From Limonium bicolor (taxonomy: Eukaryota > Streptophyta > Magnoliopsida > Caryophyllales > Plumbaginaceae), in contig CM041777.1 of assembly GCA_023374045.1 (NCBI GenBank), positions 462,115,827-462,179,826 on the forward strand: 64,000 bases of DNA, read 5' to 3'. A program made the translations under genes and the position numbers. Shown here piece by piece: positions 33,807 to 44,098 of this stretch. Within the stretch, counting starts at the first letter, position 1; the number at the start of each line of letters is the position of its first letter. Below the pieces are notes generated by a model, which had not been told where the DNA came from, made no database searches, and saw only the letters and a program-made list of their open reading frames with translations.

Positions 33807-36800
33807 GCTGTGCACTCGGAACGGGAGGTATACTGAGTGTCTGCAATAAGGCAGAAGCCGGCAAGAGCGGCACAATCCTCACCGGTACCTTTCCAGTGAA
33901 TGGCGTGGATGCATCGATTTGTTCGACTCTGGAGCCTCACACACATTCATTTCGCTATCATTTGCGAAGAGGCTGGGGTTAGATGGTGAAGAGATGCCAG
34001 ACTTCGTGGTCACTCTCCCGTCGAAAGAGCAGATCAGATGTACCCGCTACTACCGAGATGCTGTTGTTCGAATCATGGATGAGGAGTTTCCGATCGACTT
34101 GATAGAGTTCGACGGACTGGGTTTTGATGTGATTGTCGGGATGAACTGGTTGGAGCGGTACAAGGGTAGAATCCTATGTGCCGAGCATCGACTGCTTCTT
34201 AGGAGTCCATCTGGGGTTACTATATCATACCGCCAGAGGCCCAGGGAGCCTTCGACACAGATCATCACCGCCATGGCCATGTACGTGAGTACGACGGGGA
34301 AATGATGTATACCTCTGCTATGTCCAGGACATAGAGAGAGACCCTGAGTTTAGCCCAGATGTGCCGGTAGTGTCGGAGTTTCCTGATGTATTTCCTAAGG
34401 AACTGCCGGGCATGCCGCCACACGAGAGGTTGAGTTTGAGATTGACTTGATTCCGGGCACCGGACCCATTGCGAAAGCACCTTACCGTATGGCTCCAGCA
34501 GAGATGACAGAGCTCAAGGAGCAGCTGCGAGACCTACTCGACAAGGGCTTTATCCGCCCTAGTGTGTCACCATGGGGAGCGCCGGTCCTCTTCGTGAAGA
34601 AGAAGGACGGTAGCCTCCGCCTATGTATTGATTATCGGGAGCTGAATGCTGTTACGGTGAAGAACCGTTACCCCTTACCACGCATCGACGATCTATTTGA
34701 TCAGCTTAGGGGAGCATCAGTATTCTCCAAGATAGACCTACGTTCCGGATATCACCAGATTGCCATCCGTGACAGTGACATCGAAAAGACAGCTTTCAGA
34801 ACTAGGTATGGGCACTATGAGTTCACCGTTATGCCGTTTGGCTTATCAAATGCACCAGCAAAGTTCATGGACTTAATGAACCGTTTGTTCCAAGATCAGT
34901 TGGACAAATCAGTGGTAGTCTTCATCGATGACATACTTGTGTATTCGAAATCGAGAGGTGAGCATGAAAGCCACCTAGAGATGTATTGCAGACGTTGAGA
35001 AAGAATCAGCTGTATGCTAAATTTTCTAAATGTGAATTTTGGTTGAACCAAGTATCATTCCTTGGACATGTAATTTCTGAGGCCGGGATCGCTGTTGATC
35101 CGGCGAAGATAGATGCAGTGCGCACCTGGCCTAGGCCGAAGACAGTTACCGACATCAGGAGCTTCCTCGGTCTGGCAGGTTACTATAGGAGATTTGTGAG
35201 GGACTTCTCCAGTGTCTCGAAGCCGATGACTTCCTTGATGAAGAAGGATGCACCATTCGAGTGGACAGTCGACTGCGAGAGAGCTTTCACGAGTCTCAAG
35301 GATGCTCTGACATCTGCACCGGTTCTGACATTACCAGACGGTCCAGATGGTTTTGAGGTCTATTGCGACGCATCAGGCAGGGGTATGGGTTGTGTGTTGA
35401 TGCAACACGGGAAGGTCGTGGCTTACGCCTCCCGACAGCTGAAGAAGCATGAGGAGAACTACCCTACCCACGACTTAGAATTGGGGGCCATTGTCTTCGC
35501 ACTGAAGATATGGCGACATCACTTGTATGGGGTAAGTGTGACGATCTATTCTGACCACAAGAGCTTGAAATACTTGTTCACTCAGAAAGAGTTGAACATG
35601 AGGCAGAGAAGGTGGGTTGAATTCTTGAATGATTATATCGATTTACAGTATAAGGAGGGTAAGGCAAATGTGGTAGCTGACGCATTGAGTCGCCGAGCAC
35701 ACTCTCTCCATTCGCTAGTCTCTCATACTGGCTTGGTTGAAGAGGTGCGGAGTGCTCAATGACGGATCAGTATATGGTGGAAATTAGACAGAAGCTTATT
35801 GATGGCACATTCGAGGGTCAGAAGTATGACTTCAGACTCCACGATGATGACCTGATTAGGCTCAATGGCCGGTTGTGTATACCGAGGAGTAGCGCTGAGC
35901 TGAAGGAGCGCATACTGAGTGAATCCCATTGTTCTACTACTTCGATTCACCCCGGAGCTTCAAAGATGTATAAAGGTATGAAAAGATATTCTGGTGGGCT
36001 GGAATGAAAAAGGATGTAAATGACTATGTGTTGAGGTGTCTCACTTGTCAGAAGGTCAAGTTTGAGCACCGACGGCCTGGTGGTATGGTGCAGCCAATGC
36101 CAGTGCCGGAGTGGAAGTTCCATGACATATCTATGGACTTCGTGGTAGGGCTTCCGCCTACAAGGGGAGGTCTAAATATGATTTGGGTGGTAGTTGACCG
36201 ACTGACCAAGGTGTCTCGATTCATTCCGATGAAGGACACCTGGAAAGTGGCAAGATTGGCAGAATTATTCGATAAAGAGATTGTAGACATCATGGTGTAC
36301 CAAAGACGATAGTATCTGACAGAGATACCAGATTCTATCCAGATATTGGAAGTCTACACGAGAGGCACTTGGTACTGAACTGAAATTGAGCACGGCGTTT
36401 CACCCACAGACCGATGGTCAGAGTGAGCGCACTATACAGACACTTGAGGATATGCTACGTGCATGTGCACTTGATTTCAGACCAGCTGGATTGATAAGTT
36501 ACATCTGATCGAGTTTAGCTACAACAACAGTTATCATGCATCGATCAAGATGTCTCCCTTCCAGGCATTGTACGGTAGACCATGCCGCACACCATTATGC
36601 TGGGATGAATCGAGTGAGACGGTCATTATAGGACCAGAGTATCTTGAGCAAGTTCAGGCAGAAGTTCGCCAGATCAGGGCTAATATGAAGCAGCTCAGGA
36701 TAGACAGAAGTCGTACGCAGATGTGCGCCGACGTGACCTGGAGTTCGCCGTGGGCGATCAGGTATTTTTGAGAGTATCCCCCATGAAGGGTATTTCGTTT

Positions 36801-37169
36801 TGGTCAGAAGGGCAAGCTGAGCCCGAAATATGTAGGTCCTTATGTTGTGACGGAGCGGATCGGCCCGGTAGCTTATAGACTTGATTTACCCGCCGAGCTG
36901 GGCAAGGTACATGATGTATTTCATGTGTCCCAGTTGAAGAAGTATATGTCTCATCCGTCTCATGTGCTTCAGCCTGAAAGGCTAACTTAGAGCCGACCAT
37001 GCGATCAGTGGAGACTCCGGTACGGATTCTGGATACTAAGACTCGAGACACTCGCCATAAGTCCGTGAGACTGGTGAAGGTCCTCTGGTCTAACCAGGAC
37101 GTTGAGGAGGCCACTTGGGAGCTGGAAGAAAAGATGAAGGCGAAGCACCCGTCATTGTTTGCTTCTTAG
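33807..37169 (+). pseudogene. pol: Tekay pol, copy A (many small indels)
   Basis: Same protein as copy B's pol but broken into at least seven frames: 33919-34305, 34447-34998, 34986-35762, 35759-36007, 36004-36312, 36550-36771, and a remainder to the TAG at 37169. Protease DSGAS, RT FIDD, RNase H CDAS, integrase CLTC and [10 protein letters not shown], and the chromodomain are all still readable. Breaks are 1-3 nt indels, for example at about 33918, 34290, 34427, 34978, 35636, 35757, 35988, 36285 and 36478. Substitutions against copy B are few. Either decay or uncorrected sequencing error. Confidence 0.85.
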
Positions 37170-37183
37170 TGTTTATATGTATA

Positions 37184-37218
37184 GGGTACGGGGCGTACCC
37201 CTTTTAAAGGGGGGTAGA
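37184..37218 (+). other. Hairpin plus upstream polypurine tract, copy A
   Basis: GGGTACG-GGG-CGTACCC (37184-37200) directly followed by CTTTTAAAGGGGGGTAGA, 15 nt after the pol stop. The tract duplicates the one at the 3' LTR border about 250 nt downstream. Confidence 0.7.
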
Positions 37219-37446
37219 GCCGTTTCGGTTATGGTTGTGTACGACATTACAGACCTTTGAGTCTGAATGGTATTATATGGTTTGGACCTCGAGTCCGTTG
37301 TGGTATTGTGTGGATTGGACCTTGAGTCCGTTGTGGTGTAAGAATGATGGTAAGGTTGGTAATGATGGTTGGAAGTATTGTTTTTATAAATGTTCCCCGT
37401 GTTCTAATAGTAAGATATGTGGGAAGTATGAACTTTGGGGACAAAG

Positions 37447-37466
37447 TTCTTTTAAGGGGGGTAGAT
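37447..37466 (+). other. Polypurine tract before LTR2
   Basis: TCTTTTAAGGGGGGTAGAT abutting LTR2. It is identical in core to the tract before LTR3 (about 47783-47802) and close to the TkN tract. Confidence 0.85.
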
Positions 37467-40400
37467 GGAAATACCCCAAACCTTGGTATGTTGGTTAAAC
37501 ATTAAAAACATGGTATTAAGACTAAAAAGAGTCTTAGAAACCTTAGTAAACAAATTTAAACAAAAGGAAACACAAATGTGCTTTAAAGTCAATAAGAGCT
37601 AAAATGTGCTCTAAGCTTGGATAAACTTGAGTAAGGCCTAATGAGCTTACCAAGACTTCATTTATATACTAATGAACATATTAAACCAATACCAAAGAAA
37701 ACCAAGCTTGAAAACAAGTTAAAACTCAAATGTGCTTTAAGAAGTCTTAAAGCACGTTTTGAAAAATTGTCTTGTAAATGAGTTTTGAATGGCTAAATGT
37801 CCATCATTACTCTTAAATATATATGTGTACTATATAGTATCACATTTGGGTGGCTATATTAGTGGGAAATCAAAAATTTCACTTCTATGTGCCTTGTATA
37901 GGTGAATAGTACTTTTTATAAGCTATTTGTAACATATGTGGATAAGTAATTAAATGACAAACAAAGACTAAACACCCCCACACTATATAAGGGGCCGGTT
38001 TTTATAAGGTTGTGACTCACCACTCTCTTATTAATGTATTAAGTAAGTAAAGATAAGTAAATAAGCTACTTTTTACTTTATAAGTATAAATATCTCTTAA
38101 AGCAAATTCTATCTTCATTCTCTCATTTCCCTTCCTTGCTCACACGGTTTCCCACTCATCTTCTCCCTTCTTCCTTGTTCTCTCACGATAAACCACTACC
38201 ACCATTAAAACACAAGCTTTGACCACTTGCTAAATCTAGCTCACTTGTCCAAATCAAAAACAAATACCACCAATCTCTTCCTCTCATCAAGCTCTTCATT
38301 CCTATCTTCTCAAAACTCCTAGAGCTCCATTTCGGTGCCAAGGTGTTCCACCATTGAAGGAGCTTGAGCTTGGATTTCTACATATTATTACTCTCCTTTA
38401 CTTCTAGGTAAGGAATCTCAACAAAAATCAAGTTTCCTCCTTGTTTTTGTCATGTCCGAAAATACACATTGATATAGCTCATTGTGTGACTTTGTTCTAG
38501 CTTCATTTCAACTCTTCATGGACTAGGTGGAGTCCTCTCTTGTTATATATCAAACTCCCTTCAAAGATCAAGGTAAAACAACTACATTAATGTTTTTGAA
38601 ACAATGTCAAATTAGGGTTTACAATGAGATGAAGCTCAAAGCTTGAATACTCATTATGGTGTTTGTATATTGTCTAGAACTTGACAAGGAATCAAATTGT
38701 CATACGGTTTTGTAAGGAATCAAGAAGGAAGTGTTTTGGGAAAGAGGTAAATCTACTAACTTAAATGTTGTTTAATGCCTTAGGAGAAATGAGCTTATAA
38801 ATGCTTATTAAAACTACCTAAAGAGCAAATGGTGAATGACTTAGTAAAGTGTTCTCAAGAGACTAGTAAAGGGCATATGTGTGTTGAGTGTTTGCAGGTT
38901 AAAGGCATATATATTGTGGAAATTCAGTGTTTATGATTTAAGCACTTTAAGGGCCTAAGAGCCATGCATTTTAGGGCCTAAGTGCCATGCAAATTAATTG
39001 TGCACTATATTGTAATGTGGTGTAAATTTGGTGAAATTATGTATGAGAGTGTTCTTGATGATTTTAGATGTTCTTGTGTGTTTAAAGGAGAAGGTAAAGT
39101 GTTTAGGCTTAGTAATGTTCTAGGGGAACCCATGTCAAAATTTAGGTAAGAAGCAAGAAGTTTTAAGTGTTACATAAGGTTGGTGAGTTAGAAAGTGTAG
39201 GAAATGAATAAGGAGTTCATGATGTTTTAAGGAATTTTGATGAACTAGGAAGTACTCTAGATGTAATAAGGACTTAGGCATGATCTTGAGATTTAGTAGG
39301 TACCAAAGTCACTTTGGGACTTAGGTAAATACCTAGGCAAACTTTGGTAAAATAAGGAGAAGTGTACACTAGGAAAAGAGTTTCAAGAAGGAGATAAGGA
39401 ATTAGTGGTGAGAGATGATGCTTGGGAGATGATGTTAAGTTAAGGAGAAAGCATTTTGGGATAGTAGTTAATAGGTGAGAAACACCATCTAGGAAACCTA
39501 GTATGAAATAACATAAGTGTTAAGGAATTTTTACAAGGAAATAAGTAAAGGCTTAAGGAGTTAGAAAATGAGTTTCATGGATGTTGTATGTGGGTATAAA
39601 GTTACCAAATGTTGTTAGGAAGCATTAAGAGGCCTTAGGAGAAGGTTGGTGAAGAATTGGCAAAGTTTGGGTAAGGTTAGGAGGCGACCGACCCAGGGGC
39701 CGACCCAGTTTTTGGGCGGTCGAGCCTCTGTAAAATGTTAGGAAAATGTTCGGTGATGGTCCGACCCAAAAGGGTGGGTCGGACATGGGTCGGTCGGTCA
39801 AGTTTCAAAGGAAGGAAAATGTTCGCACATGGACCGACCCAGAATGGTGGGTCGGGACGTGCATGATTATAAGGAAGTAAAGGGTTCTGTAATGGACCGA
39901 CCAGAAGGTGGGTCGGACATGGGCATGTCAGGTAAGGTTCTTCAGACCCGAAAACCACTGGGAGGGTCCGACCCAGTTGTGGGTCGGACGGTGGGTCGGT
40001 CGGACCAAAACTTGTAAAAAAAAAAAACAGAAAAGAATGTGACTTATGTAGTTAACCCTAGGGTGTAATGAAGGTAACCTAGGGTAAGATAGGCATTAAA
40101 ACATGTCATACAAGCATGTTGAATACTTAGTAAGTGTGAAGTTAAATAATTAATTAACCGACCTTACTAATGTGTATAGGATTCTCTCAAGGTGGGAACG
40201 AAACAAGGCAAGGACCAAGGTATGGTTTTCTTGCAGTCTGTTGCCTAACGGTTTACACCGGCTTGGGTGTTGTTTGTTTTCTGAGTGTTTACGACCTTAT
40301 AAGATTAAGGCATGAAAAGAGTTTACAGTTGTTATATATTATGATGTTGTGTTATTATGACTCCTTTCCCTTGGTGTGTCTAACAAGACCTAAATGTTGC

Positions 40401-41372
40401 TTGTATGTGACTTAACAAATGTTGTGTGATCACTAACAAGTGCTAACCGGGGGAGTGAGGAGTCCGGTTGTTCCGGCCACGCGTGTGATGGATGGGGGTC
40501 GATATCATATCCGGTTCGGCTCTCTTGGTGTATGTATAGGTGGTATTCCAATTTGGTTTCTACCTTCCCTTAGCTTATCCAAAGCTAGTTACTGACTCAC
40601 GTCGGGCCATAGGGGCATACGTATGTTATTTCGGAGTGCTCGGGATTACTATATCCGACACACCTTTGTATAAGTAACCGTTCTATATAACCGACGGTAA
40701 CGAGGGATGGTAACGAGCTTAACATGGGGTTGGTAAAAACCCCTAGGCTCTCATGGTATACTAACTATGGTGGAAGGTCCTTGTGAGGACCAAGTTTATG
40801 GTGTTATGTATTGATGTTGTGATGCTATGCAATTTCCCTTGCTATGCTATGGTATATATGTATATATATGTTGGTTGTTCTAAAATGAATGCCATGTTAT
40901 TATGACAATTGGTTGCGCGTATCCCGTTAGTCGATGGGCTGCGCGTTAGCCATACCAGCAAAGGTGCTGACCCCTCGGGGCCCCATATTTTATTGCAGGA
41001 TGAGGATCGAAGAGGCAGAGTGGCTCTAGGTCCTAGGTGGTAGATATACTTTTGGATAAGTAGGTTGTTGAGCCCGGGATGCGCCTGTGCTCCCGAGGCG
41101 TACATGTTGATACCTTGTTATACAGTTATGGATGATTATGGTTTGGAGATGATTGTAAATTAAATACTCGGTATTGTCGGTTATGTTTATATATGGATGT
41201 TAGTTACTATGCTCGGGAGTCTGATCATCAGACCGATACACTTGTATTTATTCTGCCTAGTTAACCACGTGGGTGGTTAACGGCGTTGTAACACCAAAGC
41301 GATAGTTATTATTTGGTTGGTTATTTCCGCTGCGACTTCGGTAGATGATAGGAGCGTTGTAGGGGTGTTACA
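37467..41372 (+). repeat. Tekay-AlkB LTR2 (shared central LTR)
   Basis: 3906 bp, serving as 3' LTR for copy A and 5' LTR for copy B. It starts GGAAATACC (TG changed to GG) and ends GGTGTTACA. TATAAATA is at 38095-38102, the CpG-rich block at 39686-40008, the CCCCTCGGGG hairpin at 40971-40980 and the U5 hairpin at 41260-41281. It has more single-base deletions than LTR1 and LTR3 (for example in the CpG block, where one GGGTCGGTC unit is damaged). Confidence 0.85.
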
Positions 41373-41377
41373 AAAAG

Positions 41378-41405
41378 TGGTATCAGAGCGAAGTATCGCT
41401 CTGAT
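41378..41405 (+). other. PBS and overlapping hairpin, copy B
   Basis: TGGTATCAGAGC at 41378-41389 with the hairpin ATCAGAGCGA-AGTA-TCGCTCTGAT at 41382-41405, identical to copy A. Confidence 0.9.
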
Positions 41406-42263
41406 GACTAGAATACCGAGCTTAGGAATATACCGAGTTAGGAAACCTAACTACAGTTACCTAAGTGAGCGGACTTGGAAAGGTTAACCACTAACTAAGT
41501 GTGGAATTACCTGGTTGTCGGGAAGATGCTATAACCATTGGACCGATAAGTGTGCAAGCATAATGCTAATGAATATTCATATGAATTCAGATGTCAGGTA
41601 GACCGCGAGGTCGAGGCCGCGGACGCGGTACTGGAGATTTGGGTAACCAGGGCGATGATACTACGGCCCAGACTATGGCTGAGGCAGTTGCAGCCGCCGT
41701 AGCCCAGATGGTACCCGATCTAGTTGCTGCTATTCAGCAAGGGCAACAGCCCGGAGTTCAGCCACCACCACCACCGCCACGTGAGACCAATTGGGTCAAG
41801 GCGTTGGCTGATCTTGAGGCCGCCATCATTTCATGGGGAGACCGATCCCCGTAAGCTAGAGGCGTACATCTCCGAGTTGGAGACCGCCTACGAGACTTTG
41901 GCCGTACCTGCTGAGGCTAAGGTCCGACTTGCCGCCTACTACTTGAAGGGGTCGGCACAGAGTTGGTGGAAACTGGTGAGGGAGGACAGGATGACTGATC
42001 CTGAGTTTGGATGGAGGGAGTACACGGCTCTGCTGCGAGCCAAGTATTACCCGGTGCATGTGCAGGAGGCAAAGCGCCTCGAGCTTGACAGTCTGAAGCA
42101 GGGGGATAAGATGTCGGTTGATGAGTATACCGCATTCACCGGCCTTATCCACCTGTTACCAGACCTTGGGTATTCGAACCGGGTGTTGGTGAACCGGTTC
42201 TACAATGGACTGAGCCACCGTCTCCGCTATGGGATGGGGCCAGCTGAGTATACCACCTTGCAG

Positions 42264-42364
42264 GTAATTAGAGTACCTTGTGTGAATCAAATTATACCTG
42301 AGTGAATGTTAATGTGAGTTGGTGAGTTTGTTTTGCGGGGCATGACTGACATCCTAAAATTCAG
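42264..42364 (+). other. Predicted gag intron 1, copy B
   Basis: 101 nt, CAG|GTAATT ... AATTCAG|GAG, matching copy A intron 1 with small differences that do not affect the splice sites or the TGACTGAC branch-like motif. Confidence 0.65.
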
Positions 42365-42618
42365 GAGTGCTATCATGCCGCTGCAAAGGTTGAAATACCG
42401 TCCGTCTGAGGGACGAGGAAAATGCGCACAAGCGCAAGGCCACCAACGAGGGCCAAAATCAGCAAGGGTATGGGGGGGGAAGAGAAGAAACCCTACCCTC
42501 AGCCCCAGAAGGGGCAGTACCAGGGTGACAACACCAGCCCAGCCACCACCACCTGATGAGCCACTGAAGCTCACGTACGCGTATGCGGCGAAGCCTCTAC
42601 GCTCCTACCCGCCTAAGG

Positions 42619-42697
42619 GTAATTACTTAACCATGTGTATCTAGTTGAGGTGTATGTTGTGTGAGGTGGGAAGTGAGTATGATTGTGTTTGTTATAG
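42619..42697 (+). other. Predicted gag intron 2, copy B
   Basis: 79 nt, AAGG|GTAATT ... TTATAG|CAG, phase 1, equivalent to the copy A intron. Confidence 0.65.
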
Positions 42698-43183
42698 CAG
42701 CTAGCGCGGGTTCTGAACCGGAGCGCCACTTTTACTGTAAGTGGTGCAATGGAGATCACCCCGGCAAAGACTGCAAGGGGAATAATGTGAGGTGCCGCCA
42801 CTGCCAGAAGATGGGGCACCGTGAGTTTGAGTGTTGGACGAACCCCAACGGCAGAAACTACAAGCCAAAGGGGCAGTGGAAGGGTAACACTACCACGACC
42901 ACTGAAGGCCCGAAGGCGATTACTCAGCAGACTTCTGACAGGAAGTACACTGAATCCCAGAAGGGGAAGGCTACGGGGTCCGGCAAGGCCACCTGAATGT
43001 GGTGGACCGGTCTGAGGCACCAGGATCCTCTTCGAGACCAGGTACCGCCTAAACTGATAAATGAAAAAGTGATTGCTTACCGCATTTCATGCATGAGTGT
43101 TAGCAAGTCTAAGGGTATAAACATATAAGTAAGAGTTAGAACATAATGTGGAAAACACCTAAATTAGGCAATTTGAAACTTAG

Positions 43184-43921
43184 GAACCTTCAATATCTGC
43201 TATCCAATCCCACCCGCACCAAACCCTGAAGAAACCGCCATCAGCATCAACGACTTTCCATTGGAGCAATGTCAGGTTATCCAGCCAGGTATGATACTCT
43301 TAAATGGATACCTGACACCGGAAGCACAAATCCACATCATTAGACGATGCGACGAACTTGGAGCAAAACCAGGAGGGTTCTACACACCCGAATACCCGAA
43401 CGGAGCAAGGATGCAATTGAGAGATGTGCATGGGTAAGGACTGGAACCCTTACACCAAGTCATATCAAGAAGTACGAGCTGAAGATGGAGCAACAGTAGC
43501 AAGCATACCAGAGGAGTTCCACGCGGTCGTTAACCACGCCGTGGGAATTGCTCAGCAAGTTGAAGCGGATTCAATTCCAAGTGTAAAAGCAGATTTATGC
43601 ATTGTAAACTTCTACCAGAAAGGTGGACGTTTGGGTATGCACCAAGACAAGGACGAGTCACCCGAGTCTCTAAGTAAGGGAGTACCCGTGGTGTCTTGGT
43701 CCATTGGTGATACCGCTGTGTTTGTATATGGCGAGCAGAAGCGTGCTGATCTCGCAAAGAAGCTACTTCTGAAATCGGGGGATGTATTAATCATGGGTGG
43801 GCAATCAAGGATGCTATACCATGGCATCAGAAAGATCAAACTGAATACCGCACCGTCGGCAGTGATCAATGCCACACACATGAAACCCGGACGTTTAAAT
43901 TTGACTTTTAGGCAGTTTTGA
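43184..43921 (+). CDS. AlkB-family 2OG-Fe(II) dioxygenase exon, copy B (one frameshift)
   Basis: Terminal exon of about 245 codons encoding an AlkB dioxygenase domain. AlkB enzymes use Fe(II), O2 and 2-oxoglutarate to remove methyl groups from nucleic-acid bases. Visible catalytic residues: HxD as HQD at 43640-43648 in GMHQDKDES; the distal His at 43820-43822 in MLYHGI; and the 2-oxoglutarate-binding RxNxxxR as RLNLTFRQF at 43892-43918, ending in a native TGA. The N-terminal half (PGMILLNGYLTPEAQ, GGFYTPEYPNGA) is nearly all readable. A 2-nt loss near 43421 puts the part before LRDVHG-like residues out of frame with the downstream frame starting at 43424. From 43424 to the stop (165 codons) it is open. 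No introns interrupt it, so capture of a host mRNA copy is likely. Upstream frame is continuous with the gag splice acceptor. Confidence 0.88.
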
Positions 43922-44026
43922 GCCTTGTGTAATCATGTATTGTATTAAGCCAGTGGTTTGACAAAGGAGCTATGTCTAGCCATGTCCACAATGTAACCAA
44001 TTTATGGTGTAAAGACTGTGTTAATG

Positions 44027-44032
44027 AATAAA
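44027..44032 (+). terminator. Putative polyadenylation signal after AlkB
   Basis: AATAAA 106 nt after the AlkB stop and before the pol splice acceptor (44098). Copy A has it at 33735-33740. If used, it would end a Gag-AlkB mRNA before pol. A single hexamer is weak evidence in plants. Confidence 0.4.
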
Positions 44033-44098
44033 GAAATGTTGTTTTGGAGTGTATCAACGTGTTGTTACCCAATACTTATTAGTTTGCCAATGAATTAG

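Larger units (their letters stand above)
41591..43041 (+). pseudogene. gag: Tekay gag, copy B (three predicted exons, indels)
   Basis: Predicted exons 41591-42263, 42365-42618 and 42698-43041, with introns of 101 and 79 nt at the same sites as in copy A. The N-terminal part is better kept than in copy A, including a Pro run after QPGVQ. An extra T near 41816 shifts the frame just before the gag domain PPSFHGETDPRKLEAYI, which then reads cleanly to the intron 1 donor. Exon 2 lacks one base near 42397, and exon 3 loses a C near 42995, creating a premature TGA after SGKAT. Both zinc knuckles (CX2CX3HX4C and CX2CX4HX4C, about 42735-42840) are intact. Copies A and B are broken at different places, so the common ancestor probably had an open spliced frame. 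Confidence 0.75.
43042..44098 (+). other. Predicted alternative intron spanning AlkB, copy B
   Basis: The donor CCAG|GTACC at 43041/43042 can pair with acceptor AAACTTAG|GAACC (43183/43184), making Gag-AlkB, or with acceptor GAATTAG|GCTGTG (44098/44099), making Gag-Pol. Both joins keep frame (RPGTF and RPGCAL). In the second case the whole AlkB segment is skipped as a 1057-nt intron. Copy A has the same geometry (32751-33806, 1056 nt). Inferred from frames and consensus only. Confidence 0.55.
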
